From an uncultured Akkermansia sp. (lineage in GTDB: Bacteria > Verrucomicrobiota > Verrucomicrobiia > Verrucomicrobiales > Akkermansiaceae), in assembly GCA_947632055.1 (NCBI GenBank), contig CANRNS010000002.1, positions 1-64,000 of the forward strand: a stretch of 64,000 nucleotides of DNA, in the 5' to 3' direction. The notes beneath the pieces were generated by a model. That model saw nothing but the letters and a program-made list of their open reading frames with translations. It was not told the origin of the DNA and did no database searches. Position numbers and translations under genes: made by a program. This document shows, in pieces, positions 1 through 8,971 of the stretch (positions are counted from its first letter, which is position 1; each line of letters opens with the position of its first letter).

Positions 1-42
1 GACTATCGCATTAGGAAAGAGATATACAAGGGCAAGCAAAGA

Positions 43-969
43 ATGCATAAGATGGGCAGCTGTAAACAAGATCAAAAGATTCTCCTGACGGGTGCAAGCG
101 GATTTATTGGGAATGAGCTGCTAAAGATCTTGCTTCAACGCGGATATTCTGTGCATGTATTGACACATAGCCGAAGTTTACCGACGCGGCCCAACCTTAC
201 GCAGCACCCTCTTGATATATGCAATGCAAAAGGAGTTGAGCAGCTCATGAGCAGCATGAAGTTCACGCATCTTTTACACTTTGCATGGTACGTAGGAGAA
301 GGCTGCATGATGAGTCCGCGAAATGTAGAGTGGCTGCGAACGAGTATTGATCTCATACAAAACTTTATCCGCCACGGAGGAAGGCATTTTCTAGGGGCGG
401 GATCTTGCGTGGAATACGATTACCACGGCGCCTTGATGCGAGAAGAAGAGACGCCGCTAAGTAATCAAACGTTCTACGGGACATGCAAAAATGCCCTATG
501 CAACATAGCGCGGCATTTATGCTCTCAAAATGGCGTGCGATTCCAGTGGGCGCGTATTTTTAATTTGTATGGTCCGGGAGAAAAATCGAGGAGACTCATG
601 CCCTCCGTCATCCGTTCATGTTTGAGGGGGGAAGATGTGCTCGTAAGCACCGGCGAGCAATTCTTGGACTACCTTTACGTGTCTGATTCAGCCAACGCCA
701 TAGCCGATGTATTTGAAAGCGAATTGACGGATGCCGTCAACATCAGTTCCGGGTATCCCATGCAAGTGCGTGCAATCATTGAAACCATTGCACGTCTCAC
801 TTCTTACCGGGGCAAGATACGATACGGTGCCCTGGCCCCGGCTTTTGCTGAACGCTTTTTGATCGGAGACAACTCAAAATTGCTTTCTACCGGCTGGAAC
901 CCGCATTATAGCTTGGAGGAAGGCCTGAAATTATCAATCAAATACTGGCAGGGTATGTGTGGCGTCTAA
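43..969 (+). CDS. NAD-dependent epimerase/dehydratase (SDR; possible CDP-sugar 4-reductase of the paratose/abequose type)
   Basis: Rossmann motif KILLTGASGFIGNELL; paralog of ORF 3707..4618 (shared FLDYxxVxDxAxxIxDVFES, FNLYGPxEK); adjacent to rfbH/rfbG. Confidence 0.8.
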   Translation: MHKMGSCKQDQKILLTGASGFIGNELLKILLQRGYSVHVLTHSRSLPTRPNLTQHPLDICNAKGVEQLMSSMKFTHLLHFAWYVGEGCMMSPRNVEWLRTSIDLIQNFIRHGGRHFLGAGSCVEYDYHGALMREEETPLSNQTFYGTCKNALCNIARHLCSQNGVRFQWARIFNLYGPGEKSRRLMPSVIRSCLRGEDVLVSTGEQFLDYLYVSDSANAIADVFESELTDAVNISSGYPMQVRAIIETIARLTSYRGKIRYGALAPAFAERFLIGDNSKLLSTGWNPHYSLEEGLKLSIKYWQGMCGV

Positions 970-976
970 CGCCTCA

Positions 977-2338
977 TTACTTGTACCCGCGCACGAATTC
1001 ATGAATCACAGCACTCGTGCGCTTCATGTCCTGCGGTGTGTTGTTTTGAGCGACCCCGACCCAGAAGGTATGATTCATGATAAACTCAGTGCCGGGGAGT
1101 TTGGCATAATCGACTTCCGTGAGCGCTGAAGAAAGCTTTTTCTCGCCGTTACCGATGCGTAGGGGGATATCCGTAGCAGTGAGCATAGGCTGGCGCAGGA
1201 TGTTGCCCGCAAAGAGCTGCCGCGTACCGACGCCGTGTGCCTCCAAGTACTCCACCATTTCCTGTTTGGTGAAGGGCGCTTCCTCCCGCACGGAGATGAG
1301 GAAGCCGAACCACAAAGGCGAACAATCCGGGAGGTGGGAGGGGAGGATGAGCACATGGCGCAAATCGTCCAATTCATGGAGCAAGGTTTCTGCATTGGTG
1401 CGACGCATCTCCAGGAAAGAATCCAACTTTTGCAGCTGAGCTAAACCGATGGCCGCCTGCCAGTCGGTAATCTTGAGATTATAACCAATGTGCGAATACG
1501 TGTATTTGTGATCGTACCCCTCCGGGAGATTGCCAAGTTTCATGCGGAAACGCGCGTGGCATGTGTTGTCACGACCGGGAGCGCACCAGCAATCGCGCCC
1601 CCAATCCCGGAAAGAAAGCAGGATGCGATGCAGAAGAGCGTTGTTCGTGATAACGACACCGCCCTCGCCCATGGTGATATGGTGTGCGGGATAACAAGAG
1701 AACGTACCGATATGACCGATCGTTCCGGCGTAATGTCCCTTCCAACGAGCCCCAAGTGCATCGCAACTGTCCTCGATAACCCACAATCCGTGTTGCTCAG
1801 CAAGCTGCATCACAACGTCCATATCGTACATATTGCCCAAGGTGTGGGCGAGGAAGATAGCTTTTGTCCTGGGGCTGATTGCCTCGCGCAATTTGGCGAC
1901 GTCCACGTTGTACGTACCGACCTCTGCATCCACAAAGACGGGGACAAGTCCATTCTGAATAATGGGGTTAACCGTTGTGGGGAAACCTGCGGCTACTGCG
2001 ATGACTTCATCCCCGGGACGTAGTTGCTTATCCCGGAGTTTGGGAGAAGTAAGCGCAGAGAGAGCCAGCAAATTAGCGCTGGAACCGGAGTTGCACGTGA
2101 GCGCATGCTTCACTCCCAGTTTTTCCGCAAACGCTTTTTCGAAGGCATCATTAAAGCGCCCGGCAGTGAGCCACATGTCCAGCGATGCTTCGATCATGTT
2201 CCGCAATTCTTCCACACCCACGGATTTGCCGGAAGCCGGAATGTACGTCTTGCGTTTTTCAGCTGCCTCGTGCGCCAGACAAGCGGCGTACTGCGCCGCG
2301 AGTTCCATCATTTGTCGTTTAATTTCCTCTTTCTTCAT
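977..2338 (-). CDS. rfbH: DegT/DnrJ/EryC1/StrS aminotransferase-fold enzyme, CDP-4-keto-6-deoxyglucose-3-dehydrase type
   Basis: Starts MKKEEIKRQMMELA (internal Met of the 518-aa ORF); TCNSGSSANLLALSAL, DVGDEVI-type and GEGGVV motifs typical of RfbH. Confidence 0.85.
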   Translation of the reverse strand: MKKEEIKRQMMELAAQYAACLAHEAAEKRKTYIPASGKSVGVEELRNMIEASLDMWLTAGRFNDAFEKAFAEKLGVKHALTCNSGSSANLLALSALTSPKLRDKQLRPGDEVIAVAAGFPTTVNPIIQNGLVPVFVDAEVGTYNVDVAKLREAISPRTKAIFLAHTLGNMYDMDVVMQLAEQHGLWVIEDSCDALGARWKGHYAGTIGHIGTFSCYPAHHITMGEGGVVITNNALLHRILLSFRDWGRDCWCAPGRDNTCHARFRMKLGNLPEGYDHKYTYSHIGYNLKITDWQAAIGLAQLQKLDSFLEMRRTNAETLLHELDDLRHVLILPSHLPDCSPLWFGFLISVREEAPFTKQEMVEYLEAHGVGTRQLFAGNILRQPMLTATDIPLRIGNGEKKLSSALTEVDYAKLPGTEFIMNHTFWVGVAQNNTPQDMKRTSAVIHEFVRGYK

Positions 2339-2339
2339 G

Positions 2340-3410
2340 TCAGAATAGATGAATTTTGCCGGAGAAATCGTTAATCTGCCCGCGCGTAAAAGCAAGCATA
2401 TCTTCCTCGCCGCGGTAATGGCAGGCATACCATGCAACGGTGGCATGAAGGGCTTCATCGATGCTGAGCGTCGGGTGCCAACCGAGACGTTGCGCAGCCT
2501 TGGTCGGATCCAGCTGGAGCAGCGTCGCCTCATGAAGCTCAGCCGAAGAATCCGTCACGACTTCGCCCCCGCCCCACAGTCCCGCCACCTTCTCCGCTAC
2601 TTCAGACACGCGCACCACCTTGCCGACCTCCGGTCCGAAGTTGAAGCCCTCCGCGTACGCCTCTCCCTCTTCAAGCAACTTCTGCCCGAGTCGCAGATAA
2701 CCGCTAAGAGGCTCCAGTACGTGTTGCCATGGACGAACGGCATGTGGGTTGCGGATGTGTACCACTTCTCCCTTCCGGAACGCGCGAATACAGTCCGGGA
2801 TAAGTCGGTCTACCGACCAATCCCCGCCGCCAATCACATTGCCGGCGCGTGCCGATGCCAGAGCAAAGGGATGTCCGCCTTGCAGGAAAGAGCGGCGATA
2901 GGAGGCAGTGAGCAACTCCGAGCATCCCTTGGATGATGAATACATGTCCCAACCACCCATAGGTTCGTCCTCCCGGTAACCTGCTTCTTTCTCGACGTTC
3001 TCGTAACATTTGTCCGTGGTCACATTCACGAAGGCACGCACGCTATTGGTAACCCTCGCGGCTTCCAGCACCTTCAATGTGCCGATGACATTGGTCTCGT
3101 AAGTAAGCAAAGGCTCGCTGTAGGAAAGACGCACCAGAGGTTGTGCAGCGAGGTGGAAGACGATTTCCGGCTGCACTGCAGCAAAAAATGCTCGAAGTTT
3201 CCCCTCATCGCGTATATCCGCTACACAGAGAGAATCAAGAACCTCATGAAGGCGCACGACGTCCGCCATGCGTTCCTCCGTTTCCGGCAGCATGGAATAG
3301 CCGACGACTCGCGCTCCGAGCAACTTGAGCCATAAGGAGAGCCAAGTTCCCTTGAACCCACAGGCTCCGGTTACTAAAACCCTTTTGCCACGATAAATGT
3401 CGTTGAACAT
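2340..3410 (-). CDS. rfbG: CDP-glucose 4,6-dehydratase
   Basis: MFNDIYRGKRVLVTGACGFKGTWLSLWL...TDKCYEN...YSSSKGCSEL; start chosen at internal Met preceded by GGGGAA. Confidence 0.85.
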   Translation of the reverse strand: MFNDIYRGKRVLVTGACGFKGTWLSLWLKLLGARVVGYSMLPETEERMADVVRLHEVLDSLCVADIRDEGKLRAFFAAVQPEIVFHLAAQPLVRLSYSEPLLTYETNVIGTLKVLEAARVTNSVRAFVNVTTDKCYENVEKEAGYREDEPMGGWDMYSSSKGCSELLTASYRRSFLQGGHPFALASARAGNVIGGGDWSVDRLIPDCIRAFRKGEVVHIRNPHAVRPWQHVLEPLSGYLRLGQKLLEEGEAYAEGFNFGPEVGKVVRVSEVAEKVAGLWGGGEVVTDSSAELHEATLLQLDPTKAAQRLGWHPTLSIDEALHATVAWYACHYRGEEDMLAFTRGQINDFSGKIHLF

Positions 3411-3439
3411 TTGATAATTCCCCCAGTGATGTTGCTTGG

Positions 3440-3500
3440 TCTGCCTGTTATTCGACTTACTTTGCATTAATAATAAGCAATTAACACACGAACAGGCAGA
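3440..3500. repeat. Inverted repeat TCTGCCTGTT (3440-3449) / AACAGGCAGA (3491-3500)
   Basis: Perfect 10-bp arms in the rfbG upstream region. Confidence 0.7.
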
Positions 3501-3664
3501 GTATATATCTTTTCGAAAGAGATGTCAATTATTTTCCCGCGTAAGTTGTTTCTTTTCAATAAGGATCTCCAAATAAGCGACATGATCGCGCACATATTTT
3601 TATAGTTTGTGTTCTAATTATTAATTTTGTAAATCATTGATGATTAGTATTTTTATATTCTATT

Positions 3665-3697
3665 GCAGCTTATCTCTTTCGAAAAGAGATAAGCTGC
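3665..3697. repeat. Perfect hairpin GCAGCTTATCTCTTT-CGA-AAAGAGATAAGCTGC, ending 9 nt before a GTG start
   Basis: 15-bp perfect arms with a 3-nt loop. Confidence 0.85.
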
Positions 3698-3706
3698 TTC
3701 AGAGAC

Positions 3707-4618
3707 GTGAGTTCACCAGACGGGAAAAAGATATTGCTCACCGGGGCTTCAGGATTTATCGGCTCGTACGTGCTGATGGAGTTGTTGCGGCGTGGCTATG
3801 AGGTGAACGTAGTAGTGCATGAAGGAGCAGTATTGGAACAACCGGGAGTCATCCTGCACCGGCTTGATTTACTGGATGTCGCATCAGTGGAACACTTGAT
3901 GGAGCAGCATCACTTCACTCATTTGCTCCATTTAGCCTGGTACGTGGGAACGAAGTGTCATATCCACAATCTGAATATAGACTGGCTAGCGGCAAGTTTA
4001 CAACTTATACGAAGCTTTGCACGTCACGGCGGCATGCATGTTCTAGGAGCTGGGGCCTGTACGGAATACGAGTACAAATATGGTTTATTGCGTGAGCAAG
4101 AGACGCCAACCAATCCTGGTACACTTTACGGCAACGGGAAAAACGCACTTTACCACATGGCACGCATTTTTTGTGCACAAAACAACATCCAATTTCATTG
4201 GCCTCGAATCTTCAATTTGTATGGTCCGCATGAAAAGCCGAACAGACTTGTTCCATCGGTGATTCTTTCCTGTCTGCGTGGAGAGGATGTGCGCGTGAGC
4301 GAATGTATCAACTTTCTGGATTACACACATGTTGCAGATACAGCGCGTGGCATTGTTGATGTCTTTGAAAGCGGGGTGAGTGGAGCCGTCAACATCTGCT
4401 CTGGTCAGCCGGTGCAATTGCGAACGATTGTGGAACGAATCGCCGAACTCACCTCCTTCAAGGGAGACATCCTTTGGGGCGCCGTTCCCTCCGCATTTGA
4501 CGCCCCTTTTGTCGTAGGCGATAATACCAAGCTCAGGTCAATCGGCTGGATTCCTCAATATCACCTTACTGACGGTCTGCAAGAAACCATCAACTATTGG
4601 AAGCAATATGTATCATGA
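3707..4618 (+). CDS. NAD-dependent epimerase/dehydratase (SDR), paralog of 43..969; GTG start
   Basis: KILLTGASGFIGSYVLMELLRRGY; same architecture as first ORF. Confidence 0.8.
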   Translation: MSSPDGKKILLTGASGFIGSYVLMELLRRGYEVNVVVHEGAVLEQPGVILHRLDLLDVASVEHLMEQHHFTHLLHLAWYVGTKCHIHNLNIDWLAASLQLIRSFARHGGMHVLGAGACTEYEYKYGLLREQETPTNPGTLYGNGKNALYHMARIFCAQNNIQFHWPRIFNLYGPHEKPNRLVPSVILSCLRGEDVRVSECINFLDYTHVADTARGIVDVFESGVSGAVNICSGQPVQLRTIVERIAELTSFKGDILWGAVPSAFDAPFVVGDNTKLRSIGWIPQYHLTDGLQETINYWKQYVS

Positions 4619-5687
4619 TGTCTATAATGGTAAAACCGTTCTCGTGACGGGGCACACTGGGTTCAAAGGTTCATGGCTTGCTATCTGGCTTACAATGATG
4701 GGCGCCAAGGTGGTGGGATACGCGCTTGATCCAATCTCTGAGCGAGGCAACTTCAATGCTTGCCGTCTGCACGAGCGCCTTTATGCGGATGTCCGAGGCG
4801 ATGTGCGGGATGCGGACGCCCTCCATGCCGTGATTCGGCGTTATCAACCGGAAATCATCTTCCACTTGGCAGCGCAAGCTCTCGTGCGCACCGCCTACAA
4901 ATTGCCAAAGTACACCTATGAAACAAACCTCATGGGATCGCTCAACATTATGGAAGCCGTGCGTGTACACGACTGCGTGAAGACAGTGGTGATGATCACT
5001 TCTGACAAATGCTACCGCAATAATGAGCAGATATGGGGATACAAGGAAACGGATCGCATGGGTGGGCAGGATCCTTATTCTTCCTCTAAAGGCTGTGCCG
5101 AGTTGATGATCTCTTCCTACCGGGATTCATTTTTCAATCCTGCCCATTACGGGGAGCACGGCAAAGCCATAGCCTCCGTCCGTGCGGGAAATGTGATCGG
5201 CGGCGGCGATTGGTCGGCAGATCGTCTTATTCCAGATTGTATTCGCAGTATTGAAGAAGGAAAGGAGATCAAAATTCGCAACCCGCATGCCACGCGTCCT
5301 TGGGAACATGTACTCGAACCGCTCTCTGGCTACTTGCGTGTGGGAGAATGCCTTATGAAGGACCCTGTCAGATACGCCACCTGCTTCAACTTTGGTCCGA
5401 ATATTTCCGCGAACAAAACAGTGTTGGAAGTGGTGCGTTGTCTCGTCGATTACTATGGGCGTGGAGCGATCGTCGATGCCTCCGACCCGCATGCTGTCCA
5501 TGAAAACACCCTGCTGAGTCTCGATGTAACTAAGGCATATACGATGCTGCAGTGGGAAGCAAAATGGAACCTGCAAGAAGCAGTGCACAAGACCGTGGAC
5601 TGGTACAAAGCGGCTCTTGCTTCGTCTGACATGTACGACTTTTGCTCAAGGCAGATCATCGACCACGGAGACCACTGCGCCGGGTAA
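4608..5687 (+). CDS. rfbG: CDP-glucose 4,6-dehydratase, second paralog
   Basis: MYHDVYNGKTVLVTGHTGFKGSWLAIWL...SDKCYRNNE...YSSSKGCAEL; overlaps preceding gene by 11 nt. Confidence 0.85.
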   Translation: MYHDVYNGKTVLVTGHTGFKGSWLAIWLTMMGAKVVGYALDPISERGNFNACRLHERLYADVRGDVRDADALHAVIRRYQPEIIFHLAAQALVRTAYKLPKYTYETNLMGSLNIMEAVRVHDCVKTVVMITSDKCYRNNEQIWGYKETDRMGGQDPYSSSKGCAELMISSYRDSFFNPAHYGEHGKAIASVRAGNVIGGGDWSADRLIPDCIRSIEEGKEIKIRNPHATRPWEHVLEPLSGYLRVGECLMKDPVRYATCFNFGPNISANKTVLEVVRCLVDYYGRGAIVDASDPHAVHENTLLSLDVTKAYTMLQWEAKWNLQEAVHKTVDWYKAALASSDMYDFCSRQIIDHGDHCAG

Positions 5688-5877
5688 GGCTCTTTCCACA
5701 ATCCGTCCCAAGAAAAAATCACGGACAATCTATAATTTTGGAAGGGCTGTTGTTTTGGCGCTGATTTCTGGACAACCGCATGGGGCAAGAGTGGAAAAGT
5801 GGAGAAAACTTTCCAACCGCCAGCTCGCGCCCTCGGCGTGCTCACTTTGCAAAACCTTAATTCGTCAATCATCAATA

Positions 5878-5903
5878 GCAACCGTATTAGGAAATGCGGT
5901 TGC
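5878..5903. repeat. 26-nt intergenic hairpin, copy A: GCAACCGTATTAGGAAATGCGGTTGC
   Basis: Self-complementary 11-nt arms with one G.U; 22/26 identical to copy B at 10435..10460. Confidence 0.75.
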
Positions 5904-5907
5904 CCTG

Positions 5908-8877
5908 CTATTTCCCGGAAAAATTATAAACCGGCACGCGATTGAAGAAAAAAGGAGTCGGATTCTCCCAGGCGTTTTTGAGCCGGGCACGCAATTCATC
6001 AACCGAGTGGATGACCACACCATTGCCCATCTCTACAAAATGCTCTGCCGTAGACTGAGGCACGGGTTGCAAGCATCCAACTCTGAGCGAATATTGATTG
6101 AAACGCTCCTCCTTCAAACCATATACGGGCAGCGATGGCTCATCTCCTAATTTCACGACGCCCTCATGCTGCAAAAACGCAATTTGCTGCTCATCGAGCA
6201 TATTCAATCCTCCAGAAAAGGTTGTGGGCATATTCAGGAAAGCAAGGTTCATACCTTCTTCCACCACCACCACGCGACAACGCTTTACTGTTTCAAACAA
6301 TTCTGCAAGCTTCTCATCCCTCTTATCTCCGAGCGGCTCAAACACCATGGAACGCGCATCTCGACTCCCCCCCAACCTCTTTAACCACGAAATAGCAATG
6401 GCACGGAAATTATTCTTCTCATCCCCTGTACGACGGACATGACTCTCCAGCAAACTCTCCACCTGCGCATTTTGTTCCAAAATAGCCACGACAACCCGTA
6501 TATCCTCCAGCACGTCGCGTGGCAATTTTACCATTTCTTGATGATGTTCGAGCATAGGGATGCGCTTACCTTGTTTATCATAGAACTCGATCTCCCGCAC
6601 ACTCGCCCAGGCCCACCCAGTTTCCACCAAGGACAATCTGATCTCGTCAATAGGTTGATTTGAAAGAGCTACGCGCGACGATCCCTCCTTTTTTTTCACC
6701 TCGATGGATTGCACCTCCCGACCATCACAATACGTCTGTACGCGGTAAGTTTGCTCGGCATTGTCTTCCCAATAAAACACCGCGGAATCCACCTGTTTCT
6801 TCTCCGGAAACTGAACAGTAACATGCAAACCAAGCGCCCTATTCGCAGCACACCACCTCGTCTCTTTGTCACCGTCCATGGCATGCTTCGCCGGATGAGC
6901 AGCCTCCGCCGTGTTGCTACGAATCTCCGGTCCACTGCCTTCCACTAAAGCCATCATCTGCCCAAGTGACATATCTGCCCGCAGCTTCCCCGAAGCCTTA
7001 CGCACGAGCATCTGCCCCATGTGCATGCCCAACTGCGCAGCCTCACTGCGCACACCGGCCAATTGACGCAAGCGTGTGGGTAATTTTGGGTTATTGGCTA
7101 TGCGTGTTAATGCGTCTATATCTGCCTGAGTGGGCAGAGTCCGAAGCAACTTGTTCATGGTACGCTCCATTTCGCCTTCTATTTTAGCCACGCGACGCAC
7201 TGAAAGCCTCTCTTGCATCACCCTCGCGTAAAGCCTGCCAAGCTCGGCATAATCCGTCATATGAGCACACACCTCCTGCAGAGCAGCGTAACACTCATCG
7301 ATGACGACGTCTTCGCTCCCCTGCCATAACGCCATCTCTGCCAACTCCATGAGCTTGTCGGGAAGCATGGGCGCCGGACATCCTCCTTGCAGTTCAGCTC
7401 GGACCGTCTGAGAGCTGAGTTGCCCTAACTGCAGAGTTGTCCAACCGCCGGTTGCGTTGTACCAATCCGTCGGTTTAGGGTCGATTCGTCCCCCATGGGC
7501 TTTCAAATACCCCCATAACGAAGCCGTACTCGGAGAAGTCTGAAGAGGAATCGCCAACAGTTGACTTAACCGCTTTTTTGCAGCATCTGCCTTGGCGCGT
7601 CCATCCTTGACCGGCACAGCCTGTGTGATCACGCGCGCCAAATACGCTGCCCATGCCGCCACACCACCATCTTGCTCCTGTTGACTCATGGTCAACAACT
7701 GATCCACGGCCTCATCAAACTCTTCCGCCCCAATTTTTGTCATCACATCCCGCAGTTGGCCAATTTGCGGGGGGACTCCGGTCACTTGTTCCGTTTGCAC
7801 AAAAACGGAACTTTCCTTTGGGATAACAGGCCCACAGCAACGCGACACCACACATGCCAGGCAATACCCAAGACCACCTACCACTCCGAACAACCCAAGC
7901 CATCTCAGCAGTCGCCGCACTCCAAACTTCTCCGGACCTCGTTTTTGATCTTTGGCGAGGGCTTGTTGCACGTCCTCAATTTCATCAAGGAGTTCATCGT
8001 AGTTCGACGGACGCCCATCCATGCTGTACTGTGTCATGTGATCTACCAAATCACAGAGCGTGGGATTGAGATCCGGCCTCTGCTTCGCAAAGGGAGGCAA
8101 ATGTCGCTTGCGATCGAGCAGTGCAGACACCGAATCTGCTGACGAAGAAAATGTCTCTTCCCCGGTCAGCAAATAACGCAGCGTCATCCCCAACGCGTAT
8201 ATATCGGTGCGCACATCCTCCGCCCTGCGTCGCAAAGTTTCGGGAGGCACGTAGTACGGAGTTGCCCATATGACCTCTTCGGTATCATCTGCCGTATCCG
8301 CCAGCGCCAATCCAAAGTCAATGACCTTCACTCGTTCCTCTTGGGTGATGAGGATGTTGCCCGGCTTCATATCCCGGTGCAGCAACCCTGCCTCATTCGC
8401 CGCGCGCAATCCCATAGCCACCTGCCGAACCACCTCCAGAGCATAGGGCGCGCTCAGCGGTTGTTCCTGGCTTACCATATGCTCCAAATTCTTGCCATCC
8501 ACCAACTCCATGGCTATATAGAACTGGCCGTACGCCTTTCCGGCAGAATAAACTGAGGTCACGTTTTCATGGCGCACGCGAGCCATCATGGCGCTCTCTT
8601 TCTCAAAGCGTTCAATGCGCTCCGGCTGACCTCGAAATGTATCGTTGAGCACCTTGAGCGCCACGGGTCGGTTGAGAGTCACGTCCAAGGCTCGGTAGAC
8701 CACGCTCATGCCGCCGATGCCCAGCACATTCTCCAAACGGAAGTTGCCCAGCTGCATGTGCACACGCTCCGTGTAGTAACAGCGCGGGCAACTTACCTCG
8801 GCGTACAGTCCAAGCTCGGATATGTCCACACGCGCGGCGCAGCGCGGGCACACCCATATCTCTTTCCCTCTAGCCAT
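5908..8877 (-). CDS. Membrane Ser/Thr protein kinase with N-terminal zinc-ribbon-like motif and C-terminal F5/8-type-C-like region
   Basis: CPRCAARV...CPRCYY; IGGMSVVYRALD..VALKVL..HRDMKPGNIL..VIDFGLA; hydrophobic segment WLGLFGVVGGLGYCLACVV; NTAEAAHPAKHAMDGDKETRW resembles discoidin-like domains. Confidence 0.8.
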   Translation of the reverse strand: MARGKEIWVCPRCAARVDISELGLYAEVSCPRCYYTERVHMQLGNFRLENVLGIGGMSVVYRALDVTLNRPVALKVLNDTFRGQPERIERFEKESAMMARVRHENVTSVYSAGKAYGQFYIAMELVDGKNLEHMVSQEQPLSAPYALEVVRQVAMGLRAANEAGLLHRDMKPGNILITQEERVKVIDFGLALADTADDTEEVIWATPYYVPPETLRRRAEDVRTDIYALGMTLRYLLTGEETFSSSADSVSALLDRKRHLPPFAKQRPDLNPTLCDLVDHMTQYSMDGRPSNYDELLDEIEDVQQALAKDQKRGPEKFGVRRLLRWLGLFGVVGGLGYCLACVVSRCCGPVIPKESSVFVQTEQVTGVPPQIGQLRDVMTKIGAEEFDEAVDQLLTMSQQEQDGGVAAWAAYLARVITQAVPVKDGRAKADAAKKRLSQLLAIPLQTSPSTASLWGYLKAHGGRIDPKPTDWYNATGGWTTLQLGQLSSQTVRAELQGGCPAPMLPDKLMELAEMALWQGSEDVVIDECYAALQEVCAHMTDYAELGRLYARVMQERLSVRRVAKIEGEMERTMNKLLRTLPTQADIDALTRIANNPKLPTRLRQLAGVRSEAAQLGMHMGQMLVRKASGKLRADMSLGQMMALVEGSGPEIRSNTAEAAHPAKHAMDGDKETRWCAANRALGLHVTVQFPEKKQVDSAVFYWEDNAEQTYRVQTYCDGREVQSIEVKKKEGSSRVALSNQPIDEIRLSLVETGWAWASVREIEFYDKQGKRIPMLEHHQEMVKLPRDVLEDIRVVVAILEQNAQVESLLESHVRRTGDEKNNFRAIAISWLKRLGGSRDARSMVFEPLGDKRDEKLAELFETVKRCRVVVVEEGMNLAFLNMPTTFSGGLNMLDEQQIAFLQHEGVVKLGDEPSLPVYGLKEERFNQYSLRVGCLQPVPQSTAEHFVEMGNGVVIHSVDELRARLKNAWENPTPFFFNRVPVYNFSGK

Positions 8878-8971
8878 GCTCTTCGCTTCTTCTCAAAAAC
8901 AGCAACCTGCTCCCCCTTCTCGGGAGAGTGCATCGAAAAGATGCCCCGATCCGTAGGACATCTCCTCTTTC

